The position numbers and the translations under genes are program-made. The notes below the pieces were generated by a model. It had not been told where the DNA came from and made no database searches. It was given only the letters and a program-made list of their open reading frames with translations. 64,000 nt of DNA from Clostridia bacterium (GTDB lineage: Bacteria > Bacillota > Clostridia > Christensenellales > Aristaeellaceae): the NCBI GenBank assembly GCA_017404985.1, contig JAFRBK010000009.1:123409-187408 (forward strand), given 5' to 3'. Below are positions 12,801-19,537 of this stretch, one piece after another. Each line of letters starts with the position of its first letter. The stretch's first letter is position 1.

Positions 12801-12826
12801 AAGCAATTCAGGAAATCATCAAGTAA
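3842..12826 (+). CDS. Giant secreted multidomain surface protein (LRR, BACON-like, SH3-like)
   Basis: A 2994-aa exported protein. A signal peptide (about residues 1-29, core TIVILLLCLSMAQSAFA) is followed by BspA-type LRR_5 units (30-105: AIEEEAFYG..., TIGAKAFSKSSL). Fibronectin-like beta segments follow, then about eight BACON-like domains centred near residues 455, 665, 825, 940, 1145, 1350, 1650 and 1750. Each has a W-x-A/L-S-x-x-x-W-I/L-T block and ends in RTGxxxI...V-x-Q. A Gly-rich linker (GKSGGGGEPSPE) precedes further beta domains, an SH3b-like domain lies near 2206-2266 (DDWYRVQNRSGQKGFIKV), and the last 600 residues are helical. No sortase motif or C-terminal membrane anchor is visible. 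The gene is more A+T rich than its neighbours. BACON domains are associated with carbohydrate or mucin binding; adhesion to host or plant surfaces is inference. Confidence 0.9.
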   Translation: MSNHRKISVLKTIVILLLCLSMAQSAFAGTLTLPGAVKAIEEEAFYGDESLDEVVLPSQIQTIGAKAFSKSSLSKINLPDSLYYIAENAFDKDKDINMTATPGTYAWNWAVNNDFIEDPNIPGTQITSAVQDGMGTVKLTWNDMGEGYTYRVFRYTDKGLKLVAVSEINTVSFSIADQGKTSFAVQGTRRENDGSIATGKLSQAYQINIQYIWMYDISITRINQTGNSEATIVWRGVAPADYYQIAEYVNGSYQILANHINANQDVYTLDHLQPGIHRYAIRAAWQDPESNDQYVSCWSAIKSMNTISEMEYALTAPMLLFDDPEKAFTAQENNAPIYNPGTIDVNWENIQDATYSVVLEQKIGSGYQTITSQSEIENTFYRINGNMFSGITAQTTYRFGISAKKQQSSDIQYSYFKVKPVASTLLIDGKTSARWERTMKTGGTRTFAVTSELAWTATANVDWITVYPGSDAVDLRVSDNPNYTGYRSGKVTVTNGVTSRTISVYQGVENDPPQVKYGDKELSTDAAHPSTIPAGPFTIALDKGVALVQYVEIYKKTSSGYGSTPVYKFTTNDAYEDLPADCGFTTGDELWIRSSGHMSLNDANYSKYETAGDSPIENYYVRLVNDGAFLLIEGEDSYSMTTYTGGIVKIFSSNVFDVVSDSPDWLTYSVRSSTNELDIDVVDNATGSSRTGHITVSSGPRTAILTVTQPDTTPKVIAPTNLSRNASSPTDIGAGLLRVEAYGTKLSLNAKSGSGWATTNELYETLDDEVITVVPIEPALMEKGITYRLRISDESGRTSDYYIKRSTVSSNNAYFNQEDMKVPAGASTQTVSITTSGKWTLTSDSSWLTVTPSSGSSQVTKKEITIKPAANTTGKQRTATLSLKTGSVLCAQIKITQAATDSVFVTYDNKWPANTADILNHVNGKGDILFLNAYAPGKMSVTSSVSWLTLKETSIEPGDQFSVTVAQNTTSSNRTGKITIACGNSQQVVSITQVPTLATPALTSPTLGTSSASPSALKHDGQGMTVKWNKVANAVQYSVSLKFMVGNKSYKHVITVENKNTSTYSVSLPAEWFSTDYTGVYDLIIRAYDQYGYSYISETYYFTRMGTDAALINGEKTLTWQNVTDLGASKDFSIVSSGNWTATSSAAWIHLGASSGTNGAVLNISVDQNIAEGRTGTVTIRSGSGSAVLTVSQCPLLSQYPVIKSPALGTKPNPAVLGKTNTLTLTWDWEPQVRKYRIEMYRVLSDSTERFLMESDPIRENGSYTIDTSSLQEGQIYGILFIRDMLEDGNDRPGITDAEWYFVFQPTEPFIRVEKGDGGFVNERTNDFEPDGDENSAYYKISSSGTWMATVSDSSWILVGKKRIRESTLIEEGLESSEYARMFGNSGDNLCISVLKNNSGDTREGTVSITTSGGVSKTIHVVQGQYYALPQITSPALATSPSASAILPFSDISLSWTSGEGNIGEYSVILSEKEGGYYYKIYEKNMSGRRLTIPGAILKENTEYRIRLETTLENSGFTDGNNYYFHTGCENELTLNISVDWEGVTLGGYININASASGGSGGYKFAYELFKDGRKEQETNWETLKYYQFKPKDKGNYQVRVSVKDSTGNQVLETEDYYIDNTNALSVVIANEYNASLDAKRQFLDYTVVSNGKWNLLSIPTWVTASVTEGVNGTEIRFVVENNNGMTRTGIVVISSSTGIQSRLIIRQSANSDFILDEWEREVSAYACTVTNTIEAANSWTAGSGDDWLTVSCTRGSSGTSTISVSIKENAGNETRTGTILFTCNDSQYEYRIRQAGKSGGGGEPSPELNISFTLSATEIIVGEKLTADVYASDASAVQLVVDDAGYDIYPVENGQVHVERVISKAGKRKIQFRRFDGDEWGEISVPQTLTVNEYGKLNAPRIVLLNNEGFTGEEYTFSIGRVNHADSYYVRIYKPGTANESAIMLTDEELSSNSLISIPAIDLLEAGEYGISVIATGMGYSQSETTATFRLSNRNYDVLLLTPEDGGEFVVGDTFHIRAAHSEGFIGIRVSGPDGDHWYPEDGTQLVADADYLLDIPVETAGTYQITAFVFPINTPVDSNHAVASSNTSTLTVLGPVIRSVYVGSKTKYYTWIEPKDGNEVTITTNNAVDQVYVTEDGIQYSTEYKGETNFLREYVYPLKNQGQGLHVLSIIAEDSDVKDKNGENLTTNTTRSFYVAKPISSSYDVYPTSDNLRLVSSPINGSFVADVQGGEWIEPLKVIHEADDWYRVQNRSGQKGFIKVSSTSKTQPTGMNARIQITWPVAGTTVSRNENQTVEVEWRSSLIIPDLSKITITIASTSDPNKKATVYGVPELYINSVDVSGLSDGMYTATIAYNAAGNSVTDSVQFILGSYDQSKEDLQAYRKWFNEKILNRIISYKNNFGKTYISRDSSNMILSLRKAYEFLPYVRDGYIESNGVRLSFGDNYLNLFNDYRTSEYATLEEEDRKKIDIAILGDMLREEGTRDIILHYNMDNIPESIEASEDASQHKAIVDMIFSSVSVIYNSIIASADAVKLSGGNLTNADIESGKIKKFLKDLAETAYDYLKLMTEETVKEYDAMLLTEAYKKEYCRVIKLVCEDYVDYLEMTVFGGKGKSSKKQPPNMDRREASAYQFIQAYKKIVNSSNKELEDEAISDLLTYAFGTSSASGRMLDDGNGKINVDLISEYSHDFRAFLIEYLKQPDIWETIGKQILKDILKIVFEAKGKEYGFDVVPANALTNLIDDLADCVIDHSGKFNANFYDDMHNTLTSKLAGYAWKGSAEMVLKGIIYSNIQEMFTMGTKSLMHAGLSPKEQQFWLKESVQSTNELKKNCAETIREMISAAWEAGKSGDELIQSAASLIADLNGLTLYEEYASRFADTMTYRSLFMAKTLFFTDNFESEVKNMGIPELEKLRQSTITLINNDKAMFTYLLNMRTINEDNEWKFRPYRKVDNNEEYYDNNTFPTETQLKTVISELEKYEKEMMTIPKAIQEIIK

Positions 12827-12857
12827 AGAGTATAAAAATTCATAGGATTACTAGCCA

Positions 12858-12890
12858 CAGCAGAAGCAGGTTAACTTTCTGCTTCTGCTG
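12858..12890 (+). repeat. Perfect 12-bp inverted repeat after the giant gene
   Basis: CAGCAGAAGCAG (12858-12869) pairs perfectly with CTGCTTCTGCTG (12879-12890) across a nine-base loop. It begins about 30 bases after the stop codon. There is no U-tract behind it, so it is either a transcript-end protecting hairpin or an atypical terminator. Confidence 0.6.
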
Positions 12891-12977
12891 CGGTTAAAAA
12901 CATGCGGATGAACATACTGTGTTAAAACACGAAATCCTGACGAATTACGGGTATATTGATTAGCCTACGGAATATAT

Positions 12978-13231
12978 TCATTCCGTGAACAACTTTACAC
13001 CCAGATGACCGAGCAACTTAGTATCTTTGAGAGGGACATCGGATGGCTTGTAATCCGGTAGGCCGTGGTATTCACGAACCATACAGAGGTTCTCTCCAAT
13101 AGCCAGAATACCTTCCGGAGAGCATTCATCGTTCATTTCATTTTCCCGCAACACACGAACGATACCATAAAAGTACAGAAGACTGATGTAGTTAATGAAA
13201 ACCTTCCTAATCCTTGTTGCTGATATACTTT
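12978..13231 (-). pseudogene. C-terminal remnant of an IS transposase
   Basis: The reverse strand reads without stops for about 84 codons to a TGA at 12978-12980, with an upstream in-frame stop near 13231 and no start or ribosome site. The sequence FINYISLLYFYGIVRVLREN resembles the C-terminal helix region of IS4/IS1634-type transposases as I remember them. It is followed by CSPEGILAIGENLCMVREY and a charged tail. The N-terminal DDE part is absent, so it is a decayed fragment. A search with the translated stretch would settle the family. Confidence 0.5.
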
Positions 13232-13324
13232 AGATGTTGTTGCTTTAATGGGCTGACATAAAATTGCCTCGAAAAATGTCGCTGAATAGACTTAGAAGAT
13301 GTCAACGGCAGGATGCTAACGGGG

Positions 13325-13358
13325 AAAACGGAGAAGGCAAAAGCGCCTTCTCCGTTTT
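13325..13358. terminator. Bidirectional intrinsic terminator
   Basis: A 14-bp perfect stem, AAAACGGAGAAGGC (13325-13338) with GCCTTCTCCGTTTT (13345-13358), and a six-base loop. The A-tract on one side and T-tract on the other make it work in both directions. It now stands alone between gene remnants, which suggests that the genes it once served have been lost. Confidence 0.75.
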
Positions 13359-13665
13359 GGCAATGGGTGAACATTAATAGTATTCATTGTTTTCTACCGG
13401 AAATACCGAACCGCTTCTGCTCAGATTGGTAATGCTGTCGCTCATCAGGCATTCAAAGGAATAATCCGGGGTGTCAATGATAGATGTATAAGCTCATCCA
13501 AATTCTTCAAAGGAAGAAAATGGTTTTTTTTTGCCATGCAGTGTGATGTACGACAAAGGGGAAAGCTGCCAGTGTGGCGAATAGAAGAAATAGAGGAAGT
13601 GTGTGACATGACGATGATGTAAGATGGTTGACTATGGACGGGAATAATCTCCAGGAGAATGCCGC
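13359..13665. other. Non-coding spacer with a possible gene relic
   Basis: No convincing gene. A reverse-strand stretch open for about 38 codons (13374-13489) ends in the peptide SVFPVENNEYY and a TAA, and an adjacent frame across a T8 tract (13529-13536) continues in a similar style. This could be a frameshifted gene tail, but it has no start and I cannot name it. Confidence 0.3.
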
Positions 13666-14448
13666 ATGCGAATGAGAAGAAAAATGAAATGGTTTTTGTC
13701 CATGCTGCTGGTCTGTGTAATGATTCTGGGCGTAGCAGAGGCAGCGTCTTCCGGGGATTTTCTGGGGCAATGGTACGGGGTAGCTGTTCAGAGCGACGGC
13801 GTTCAATTCTCCATGGAACAGGCACAGCTTGAGGCCTCCTTGTTTCTGGGAGAGGATCGAACGGTACGCTGGACAACAAATGGAACTGTTATGGACGGTG
13901 AATGGCAGCTTTTTCAGGATGAGGATCGGATGGAACTGTCCGTCATGGGGATGACGTTCAGCGTTTTGCAGTATTCCGGAGAAAGGCTGGCAATGGACAT
14001 AGGAGGGCAGAATATAATTCTGTCCAGGAATAAAGAAGATCCGTTTTCGTCTTTTCAGCTGATAGATGCTTCAGGACCGGAAGCATTTTCTGGAAACTGG
14101 GTGGCGGCTTATTTGGATGTGGGCGGCTTTCATTTCATACTGGGAGACATGGAGTTACCTGTGGCGGGGTTAGTGATCGATGGAGAAACCGCTTCGTTTG
14201 TTTATGCGTTCGTCGGAACAGCTATGGAACAGTATGATGCAGAATACCGGTTTGAGGACGGGAAACTGAAGCTCATACCTTCCGAGCGACCTGATATGCA
14301 GATCGAAGAAATCCTCCTGGCGGAAAACGGTATGTTGTTTGCTTCAGCAAAGTTTGAAGGAGATACCGATTCTCTGATTCTGAATTGCTATTTTACCTGG
14401 GATTCGGCAAGCAGCAGCCTGCAGGAAAGGACAGGCGATCAAGTATGA
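13666..14448 (+). CDS. Secreted protein of unknown function, coupled to clostripain
   Basis: A 260-aa protein with a clear signal peptide (MRMRRKMKWFLSMLLVCVMI..., cleavage near AEA-AS). The mature part is beta-rich and looks like two lipocalin-like repeats: FLGQWYGVAVQSDGVQF near residue 30 and FSGNWVAAYLDVGGFHF near 140 each open a similar strand pattern. The start has AGGAGA about seven bases upstream. Its stop overlaps the ATG of the following clostripain gene (ATGA, 14445-14448), so the two are translationally coupled. A chaperone, inhibitor or substrate-binding role for the protease is possible, but this is inference. Confidence 0.78.
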   Translation: MRMRRKMKWFLSMLLVCVMILGVAEAASSGDFLGQWYGVAVQSDGVQFSMEQAQLEASLFLGEDRTVRWTTNGTVMDGEWQLFQDEDRMELSVMGMTFSVLQYSGERLAMDIGGQNIILSRNKEDPFSSFQLIDASGPEAFSGNWVAAYLDVGGFHFILGDMELPVAGLVIDGETASFVYAFVGTAMEQYDAEYRFEDGKLKLIPSERPDMQIEEILLAENGMLFASAKFEGDTDSLILNCYFTWDSASSSLQERTGDQV

Positions 14449-17400
14449 AAAAGGCACATTTCACAATTGCGAAGAGGATCGTTATCATATGCGCGGGGCT
14501 GATGTTTTTTATCTACCTTAATACGGTGCATGTTTCCGCTGAGGAAAGCCAGAAAAACCTGACCCTGATGATCTATCTGTGCGGCAGTGATCTGGAAACC
14601 CAGTACGGTTCGGCGACCGAAGACTTGCAGGAAATCGTTCAGGCCTGTGAGAAGAATCCGCAGGTAACCGTACTGGCTATGGCCGGAGGCAGTACCAATT
14701 GGAAAGCTGGGAGTATCGGCCCCGGGGAGACTGTGATTCTGGAAATCAGCAGCGGGGGAAGACAACGGATTCTGGAGCACTATGGAAAAATGAACATGGG
14801 TGACCCGGATACATTGTCTGTTTTTCTTCGCTATGGCGCTGAGAAGCGGCCGGCTTCCCAGTATGCATTGATTCTGTGGGATCACGGCGGAGGCCCGATG
14901 GAAGGCGTCTGCTTCGATGAGTGCCAAGGAATGGACAGCCTGTCCCTAAGCGAGCTGTCAGAAGCGCTGAAAAACAGCCCCTTCGCAGCCGGCGGCCTGG
15001 CATGGATTGGTTTCGACGCCTGCCTGATGGCGTCCGTGGAAACTGCACGCTGCTGTGAACAATTCGCGGAGTATATGATTGCCAGCCAGGAGACTGAACC
15101 GGGCTCCGGATGGAACTACGCGTTTCTGAAGGACATCCAGCCCGGCGAAACGGCAGAGGAGACCTGCCGGAGGATTGTCAGCGTCTATATGGAAGGGAAA
15201 AAGGAATCCGATATGCTGACAATCTCTATGGTGGACTTGGACAGAATTTCGGACCTTGAGCATGTTTTGAACAGTTTTTTTCAAAAAATCAGCGATTATC
15301 TGACAGAGGATAGTTTTTCCGACTTATCCAGAAGCCGTCTGAATACCAAGAGCTTTGGGCGTGCTTCCACAGGCTCCGATTATGATCTGGCAGATTTATA
15401 TCATCTTTCGGAGTCGTACGTTTTCGTGGCCCCAGAGGAGGCAAAAGCGCTGCAGAAAAGACTTAAGGACTGTGTTGTTTCAATTGCCGGCAATCAGGAA
15501 AACGCCTTTGGCCTCTCGGTTTATTATCCCTCTTACAACCGGAGACGATTCATTGAAAAATGGCAGGATGAATACCGAAAGCTTGGTTTTCTCTCTTCTT
15601 ACCGCACGTTTCTGAACCGTTACTGTGCAATCTGGATGGAGGAACCGATGATCAGCTGGGCCCATCTGACCGGTTTCGCCGGGCCGCTGACGGAGCGGAA
15701 AACCCAAAAACTGGAACTGAAACTGACAGATGAACAGGTTGAACACTTTGCTGAAGTCACATGCCAGATTCTGGAGGAACAAGGTGCGGAAGGATTATAT
15801 TACAATATCTATACTGTACCCCAAACCATGCTGGAAAGTAATATGCTAACGGCAGAATATGACTTTCAAGCCTTGTATGCGGTGGATGACCAGGGCGTTA
15901 TTGAAACGGCGCCGATTCCCTTCATTATTCGGGACGGCTACTACATCGTTTATGCACATTTGACAGAGCGTTCATGGATCACCGGCGACTCTGGCCAATC
16001 TATGACTATTATGATGCAGTGCAGGAAGAATGAAGCAAATCAGGAACTGGAAATCATCAATATTCTTCCTGTGAATGAAGAGGACCAGATTCACCTTGGC
16101 CGGCAGTCTATTACAATCGACACAGACAGGTGGAAATTTATCTATCTGAATGCTCTGCTTCCCAATGAAGCGACAAAGGATCGGGACGGTTCGCTACTTC
16201 CTTTTGATCAGTGGGAAATTGCCCCGAGTAATCTGCACACATTTGACATTAATTATATCGATCGGGATGGAAACCGGATCAATTGGATGGACAGTGCATT
16301 CTCCTATCAGGAGAAATCTGTTCCTGATGGTGCTCATCAAAAATTTGAAGCTGACTTAACCCGCTCCTGGAAGCTAAAGTTTATGCCAGTGATAACCAAC
16401 GGAAAAACGTTATTTGCTCAATTTACAGTTCGGGATACTCAGGGAAACGAGTGGGGAAGCGACCTGATTCAACTGACAGCGGCGGATACCATCAGCAGTT
16501 CACCGATCAGCTGTGAACCGATAGAAGTAGAAGGGTGCAGGATTCAGCCTGTGGAAATCAAAGCTATCCGAAATGACCAGTTCAAAGGGCTTTGCGTCAG
16601 GTTGCGGATTACAAGCGAATCAGAGGAATCGTTATTTATGTATGCGGTGGATCCGGAAATCAACGGCATGGTCAGCCCGAAAGCTTTAGTGGTAACAGAC
16701 CAGATCATTCCTCCGGGTTGGAATGGCACTGTAGACGTCCTGATCGACCTGGACAGCCTTCCTTACCTGAAAGATTCTGTTATTCGACATGTTAGCTTTC
16801 TGCCGGTGATGACGTTTATGTATAAAGAGAAAGATGGTTTTTTTCCTGCACCATCAGGAAGGCTTGAAATCGAAACAGAGCTTGATATTACAGGCATGGA
16901 CATGGAACACATAGAAGCGGCGGACACGCCTTTGGGCAGCTGCGAACTGCACGGGGTAACCGTTGACCTAATACGCCTGGAAGAGACAGAAAACGGTAAT
17001 CTTTGCGGAACTATTCATTTCAAAAATGGGAGTGAAGGCTCTCGCCGTTTCAAGTTTGACAGGGAACAGAGTGATGATACATACGCAGTTTTCGGGCTGA
17101 ATGACCTTTTGCTGACGGATTGTGTGGATGTGCAAAGCCTTCTTTGCCTTCAGCCGGGTTCAGAAGGGTATTACGATTTTCAACTAATTTCCGGCGAGAA
17201 CCGAAAAATCCAGGTGCGCAGTGAAGAAAAACAAAGCGAGGAAGATGATCCTGTCAGCAAGGAAACAAAAAAACCCAGGATATGGGAACGAAGGATAAAA
17301 CAGATTCTTATTTGCGGTTTTAGCGTTACTGTCTGGGAAAATGTTATGTCCACCATCAGCGCTTCGGACGACGAAGCACCGGCAGAGTGGATTCGTTTTG

Positions 17401-17471
17401 CCATGAACCGCCCATACTTTCTGCGAAATCAATTTGATGTGGTGTTTCATCAAGCTGAATCTGCACAGTAA
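14445..17471 (+). CDS. Secreted clostripain-family (C11) cysteine protease
   Basis: A 1008-aa protein with a signal anchor or signal peptide at residues 10-32 (IVIICAGLMFFIYLNTVHVSA). The C11 catalytic domain (about 38-400) has LMIYLCGSDLE, the catalytic histidine in LILWDHGGG (H147) and the catalytic cysteine in GFDACLMASVET (C193). Clostripains cleave after Arg or Lys. About 600 further residues follow the protease fold and are beta-rich, without a motif I know. An earlier in-frame start at 14385 is rejected because the ATG at 14445 gives a proper signal peptide and the ATGA overlap. A relic of a second copy of this gene lies at 23314-23424. Confidence 0.88.
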   Translation: MKKAHFTIAKRIVIICAGLMFFIYLNTVHVSAEESQKNLTLMIYLCGSDLETQYGSATEDLQEIVQACEKNPQVTVLAMAGGSTNWKAGSIGPGETVILEISSGGRQRILEHYGKMNMGDPDTLSVFLRYGAEKRPASQYALILWDHGGGPMEGVCFDECQGMDSLSLSELSEALKNSPFAAGGLAWIGFDACLMASVETARCCEQFAEYMIASQETEPGSGWNYAFLKDIQPGETAEETCRRIVSVYMEGKKESDMLTISMVDLDRISDLEHVLNSFFQKISDYLTEDSFSDLSRSRLNTKSFGRASTGSDYDLADLYHLSESYVFVAPEEAKALQKRLKDCVVSIAGNQENAFGLSVYYPSYNRRRFIEKWQDEYRKLGFLSSYRTFLNRYCAIWMEEPMISWAHLTGFAGPLTERKTQKLELKLTDEQVEHFAEVTCQILEEQGAEGLYYNIYTVPQTMLESNMLTAEYDFQALYAVDDQGVIETAPIPFIIRDGYYIVYAHLTERSWITGDSGQSMTIMMQCRKNEANQELEIINILPVNEEDQIHLGRQSITIDTDRWKFIYLNALLPNEATKDRDGSLLPFDQWEIAPSNLHTFDINYIDRDGNRINWMDSAFSYQEKSVPDGAHQKFEADLTRSWKLKFMPVITNGKTLFAQFTVRDTQGNEWGSDLIQLTAADTISSSPISCEPIEVEGCRIQPVEIKAIRNDQFKGLCVRLRITSESEESLFMYAVDPEINGMVSPKALVVTDQIIPPGWNGTVDVLIDLDSLPYLKDSVIRHVSFLPVMTFMYKEKDGFFPAPSGRLEIETELDITGMDMEHIEAADTPLGSCELHGVTVDLIRLEETENGNLCGTIHFKNGSEGSRRFKFDREQSDDTYAVFGLNDLLLTDCVDVQSLLCLQPGSEGYYDFQLISGENRKIQVRSEEKQSEEDDPVSKETKKPRIWERRIKQILICGFSVTVWENVMSTISASDDEAPAEWIRFAMNRPYFLRNQFDVVFHQAESAQ

Positions 17472-17481
17472 AGTGTTTTCC

Positions 17482-18021
17482 TTACGGCATAAGGGGATCA
17501 GTAATGAACGCTTTGATCGGGAAATTATCTACATCGTAGATCTCGTTTTTCGATGCGTCTCCCTCAATGGCCGGGATTTTATCCGTGCCTCTCACATCCG
17601 CCAGGTCTGTCCATTCTCCGTCGAGCATCAGAAAGCTCTCCCCAGGATTGACCACCACCTTGGTTGACCTTTTATCGCCGCTGTTCGCCAGCCGAACATG
17701 CATCAGCTTTCCTTCTTTGTTGACATAGCTGATATCGGCGACAACGCTGAAGCGTTCTCCCTTTCGAAGGGAAATGGAATTCATCAGCGCAGACCGGTGG
17801 TATCCGGAATAAACATGGTCCACGGTCAGCTTTGCCACCATTTCCCCGTCCTCCGGATTCTTCGCATCCTCGCCCAGCTTGTAGATGGTATACGCCACCC
17901 GGCAGTTTGCTCCCGGAGTATGGATCGCTACGGCTTTCAGCTTCGTATCCTCCGGGGCGGTGAATTCATTGGCCATGACGAGCGGTGTCTCTGCTTCCTC
18001 GTAGTAGTTGTCGAATTCGTA
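17482..18021 (-). pseudogene. Truncated papain-type (C1) peptidase, lectin-like C-terminal domain only
   Basis: An open leftward stretch of about 180 codons starts right behind an in-frame TGA at 18022-18024. It encodes NYYEEAETPLVMANEFTAPE, then a jelly-roll-like domain (VYSGYHRSALMNSISLRKGE, FSVVADISY, GESFLMLDGEW). This matches my knowledge of the lectin-like domain at the end of clostridial C1-family peptidases. The catalytic part is missing and no ribosome site precedes any ATG, although an ATG at 17976 could start a 164-aa product. It abuts the 188-aa gene by only a few bases, which suggests a deletion joined the two. Confidence 0.6.
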
Positions 18022-18029
18022 TCAGTTGC

Positions 18030-18596
18030 TCATTCCACCGCATCCAGGGAGCACAGGGCCATTTCATAATCCTTCCGGAATTCCTCCTGGTTTGTCGGGC
18101 TGAACGCCATAATCAGCACGGCATCCTCTGCGACGGGGAACAGAACCGCCTCTTCCTTTTGGGCATCCCGGCTGAATCGAACCCCGGAAGCCTCGTTCAC
18201 CAGAATCAGCGAAAACCGGTCCCATCCATCCTTTTTCAGTTCCCCCTCCAGCGCCTGCAGCTTCGCCGTAAGATCCTTTCCATCCGGCAGCATCTTCAGC
18301 GACACTGTGATGGAGCGGGCCTGCCCTTCGTCAGCCCAGCGTGCAATCAGGCCTTCAGACTGGCCGTCCGTGGATTCCGATGCCTGCAGATATTTGGGAA
18401 TATACATGCTCAGCCCGCGCTCAAGGGCTTTGAAATCTACTTTATAAAATTCTCTGGCCGCCGCATCCTCCGCCATCTCGTCTGACCAATCATACCGAAT
18501 CCAGGGATCCGCTTCCTCTTCCGCAAAAGCAAAGGATCCCATCAAACAAATTGCCGCCAATAACGCAAGCAGTTTCTTCATCCTTTTCATCCTCAT
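18030..18596 (-). CDS. Secreted protein of unknown function
   Basis: A 188-aa protein with a typical signal peptide (MRMKRMKKLLALLAAICLMGSFAFA, cleavage before EEE). The mature part is acidic and mixed alpha/beta, with DDGWDRF-like and SGVRFSRDA segments. I do not recognise the family. A good promoter lies 31 bases upstream (18627-18656). The stop is directly followed by the truncated C1-peptidase tail, so the original downstream partner is probably gone. Confidence 0.75.
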   Translation of the reverse strand: MRMKRMKKLLALLAAICLMGSFAFAEEEADPWIRYDWSDEMAEDAAAREFYKVDFKALERGLSMYIPKYLQASESTDGQSEGLIARWADEGQARSITVSLKMLPDGKDLTAKLQALEGELKKDGWDRFSLILVNEASGVRFSRDAQKEEAVLFPVAEDAVLIMAFSPTNQEEFRKDYEMALCSLDAVE

Positions 18597-18626
18597 TTCT
18601 CTTCGTTACGGCCTTCAGCCGGGAAA

Positions 18627-18656
18627 AGTATACCCGTTTCCGCTGTCAATCGTCAA
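18627..18656 (-). promoter_or_regulatory. Sigma-A-like promoter for the 188-aa secreted protein
   Basis: On the reverse strand, TTGACG (18651-18656) and TATACT (18627-18632) are separated by 18 bp. The remaining divergent region up to 18943 holds no gene; a short inverted repeat AACCA/TGGTT lies at 18769-18783. I found no convincing promoter for the rightward ClpP-like operon there. Confidence 0.6.
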
Positions 18657-18943
18657 GAAAAACTCGCGGCGACATGGCGAGATTGTTTTCCGGCTGATCG
18701 TTTTCCTTCATGTTCAGCCCAAATCGTGTCAACAAACATGCAGTATACTTGAAAAGACCAGCCCAGTGAACCAACTACTGGTTGATTGATCTCTTTTTGT
18801 CCTTCCTGTATCCTTATGATGGAGCTCATACCCTGATGCATGGGCACTGTGAACCTTGAAAACGAAACAGAAACCCCAGGCATATTGACCATGCTTTCCA
18901 TTCAATTGATCTGACCTGTCGCTATTGGAAGGAGGAATTGCTC

Positions 18944-19534
18944 ATGATGATTCAACAAAAAAGCAGCGGCGGCCTTCACTTAATCCCGTCGGAAACAAAG
19001 CTTCTGGCGGACCGAATCGTATTTCTGGAAGGGGAAATCGACGCGGACAGCGCCAATGAATTCGGCCGTGAAATGCTTTTTCTGGTCCATGAAGATCCTG
19101 AGGCGCCAATTACGGTCATCATTAATTCAGAAGGCGGAGAAGTCAATTCCGGCCTGCTGGTTTATGACATCATCCGTACCTGCGGCGTCCCGGTTCGAAC
19201 GGTCTGCACCGGAAAAGCCTTCAGCATGGCGGCTGTCATCCTGGCTTGCGGCACAATGAAGCGCTGTGCGCTTCCTCATGCTGAAATCCTGATTCACGAA
19301 CCACTTCTCGGAAACCGGATCTCCGGAAGCACGTCCTCCCTTAAAAGCATTTCGGATTCTCTTCTCACAATCAAGCGAAAAATGAATGCTATATTGGCAG
19401 AGCTTACAGGGCACAGCGAGGACGAAATTGACCAGGCGACATCCTACGACCATTTGCTGAACGCGGAGGAAGCACGGGAGTTCGGATTTATTGATGAAAT
19501 CATTGATTTCAGGAATATTGCGGCAAGGAGGTAA
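18944..19534 (+). CDS. ClpP-like serine protease paralogue
   Basis: A 196-aa member of the ClpP/crotonase superfamily. From the chosen ATG the catalytic triad is in place: Ser94 in GKAFSMAAV, His118 in LIHEPL and Asp169 in SYDHLLNAEEA. NSEGGEVNSG near 61-70 is the oxyanion-hole strand. It is the usual length but divergent from housekeeping ClpP, and it stands next to a VirD4-like ATPase, not clpX. The TTG at 18938 is only two bases from GGAGG, so the ATG at 18944 (eight bases) is the better start. It should form a barrel peptidase that needs an ATPase or other partner for protein substrates. Confidence 0.85.
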   Translation: MMIQQKSSGGLHLIPSETKLLADRIVFLEGEIDADSANEFGREMLFLVHEDPEAPITVIINSEGGEVNSGLLVYDIIRTCGVPVRTVCTGKAFSMAAVILACGTMKRCALPHAEILIHEPLLGNRISGSTSSLKSISDSLLTIKRKMNAILAELTGHSEDEIDQATSYDHLLNAEEAREFGFIDEIIDFRNIAARR

Positions 19535-19537
19535 ATA

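Noticed and set aside
13374-13489. Short reverse-strand gene
   Set aside because: Only about 38 codons with no start; kept as a possible relic in the gap description.
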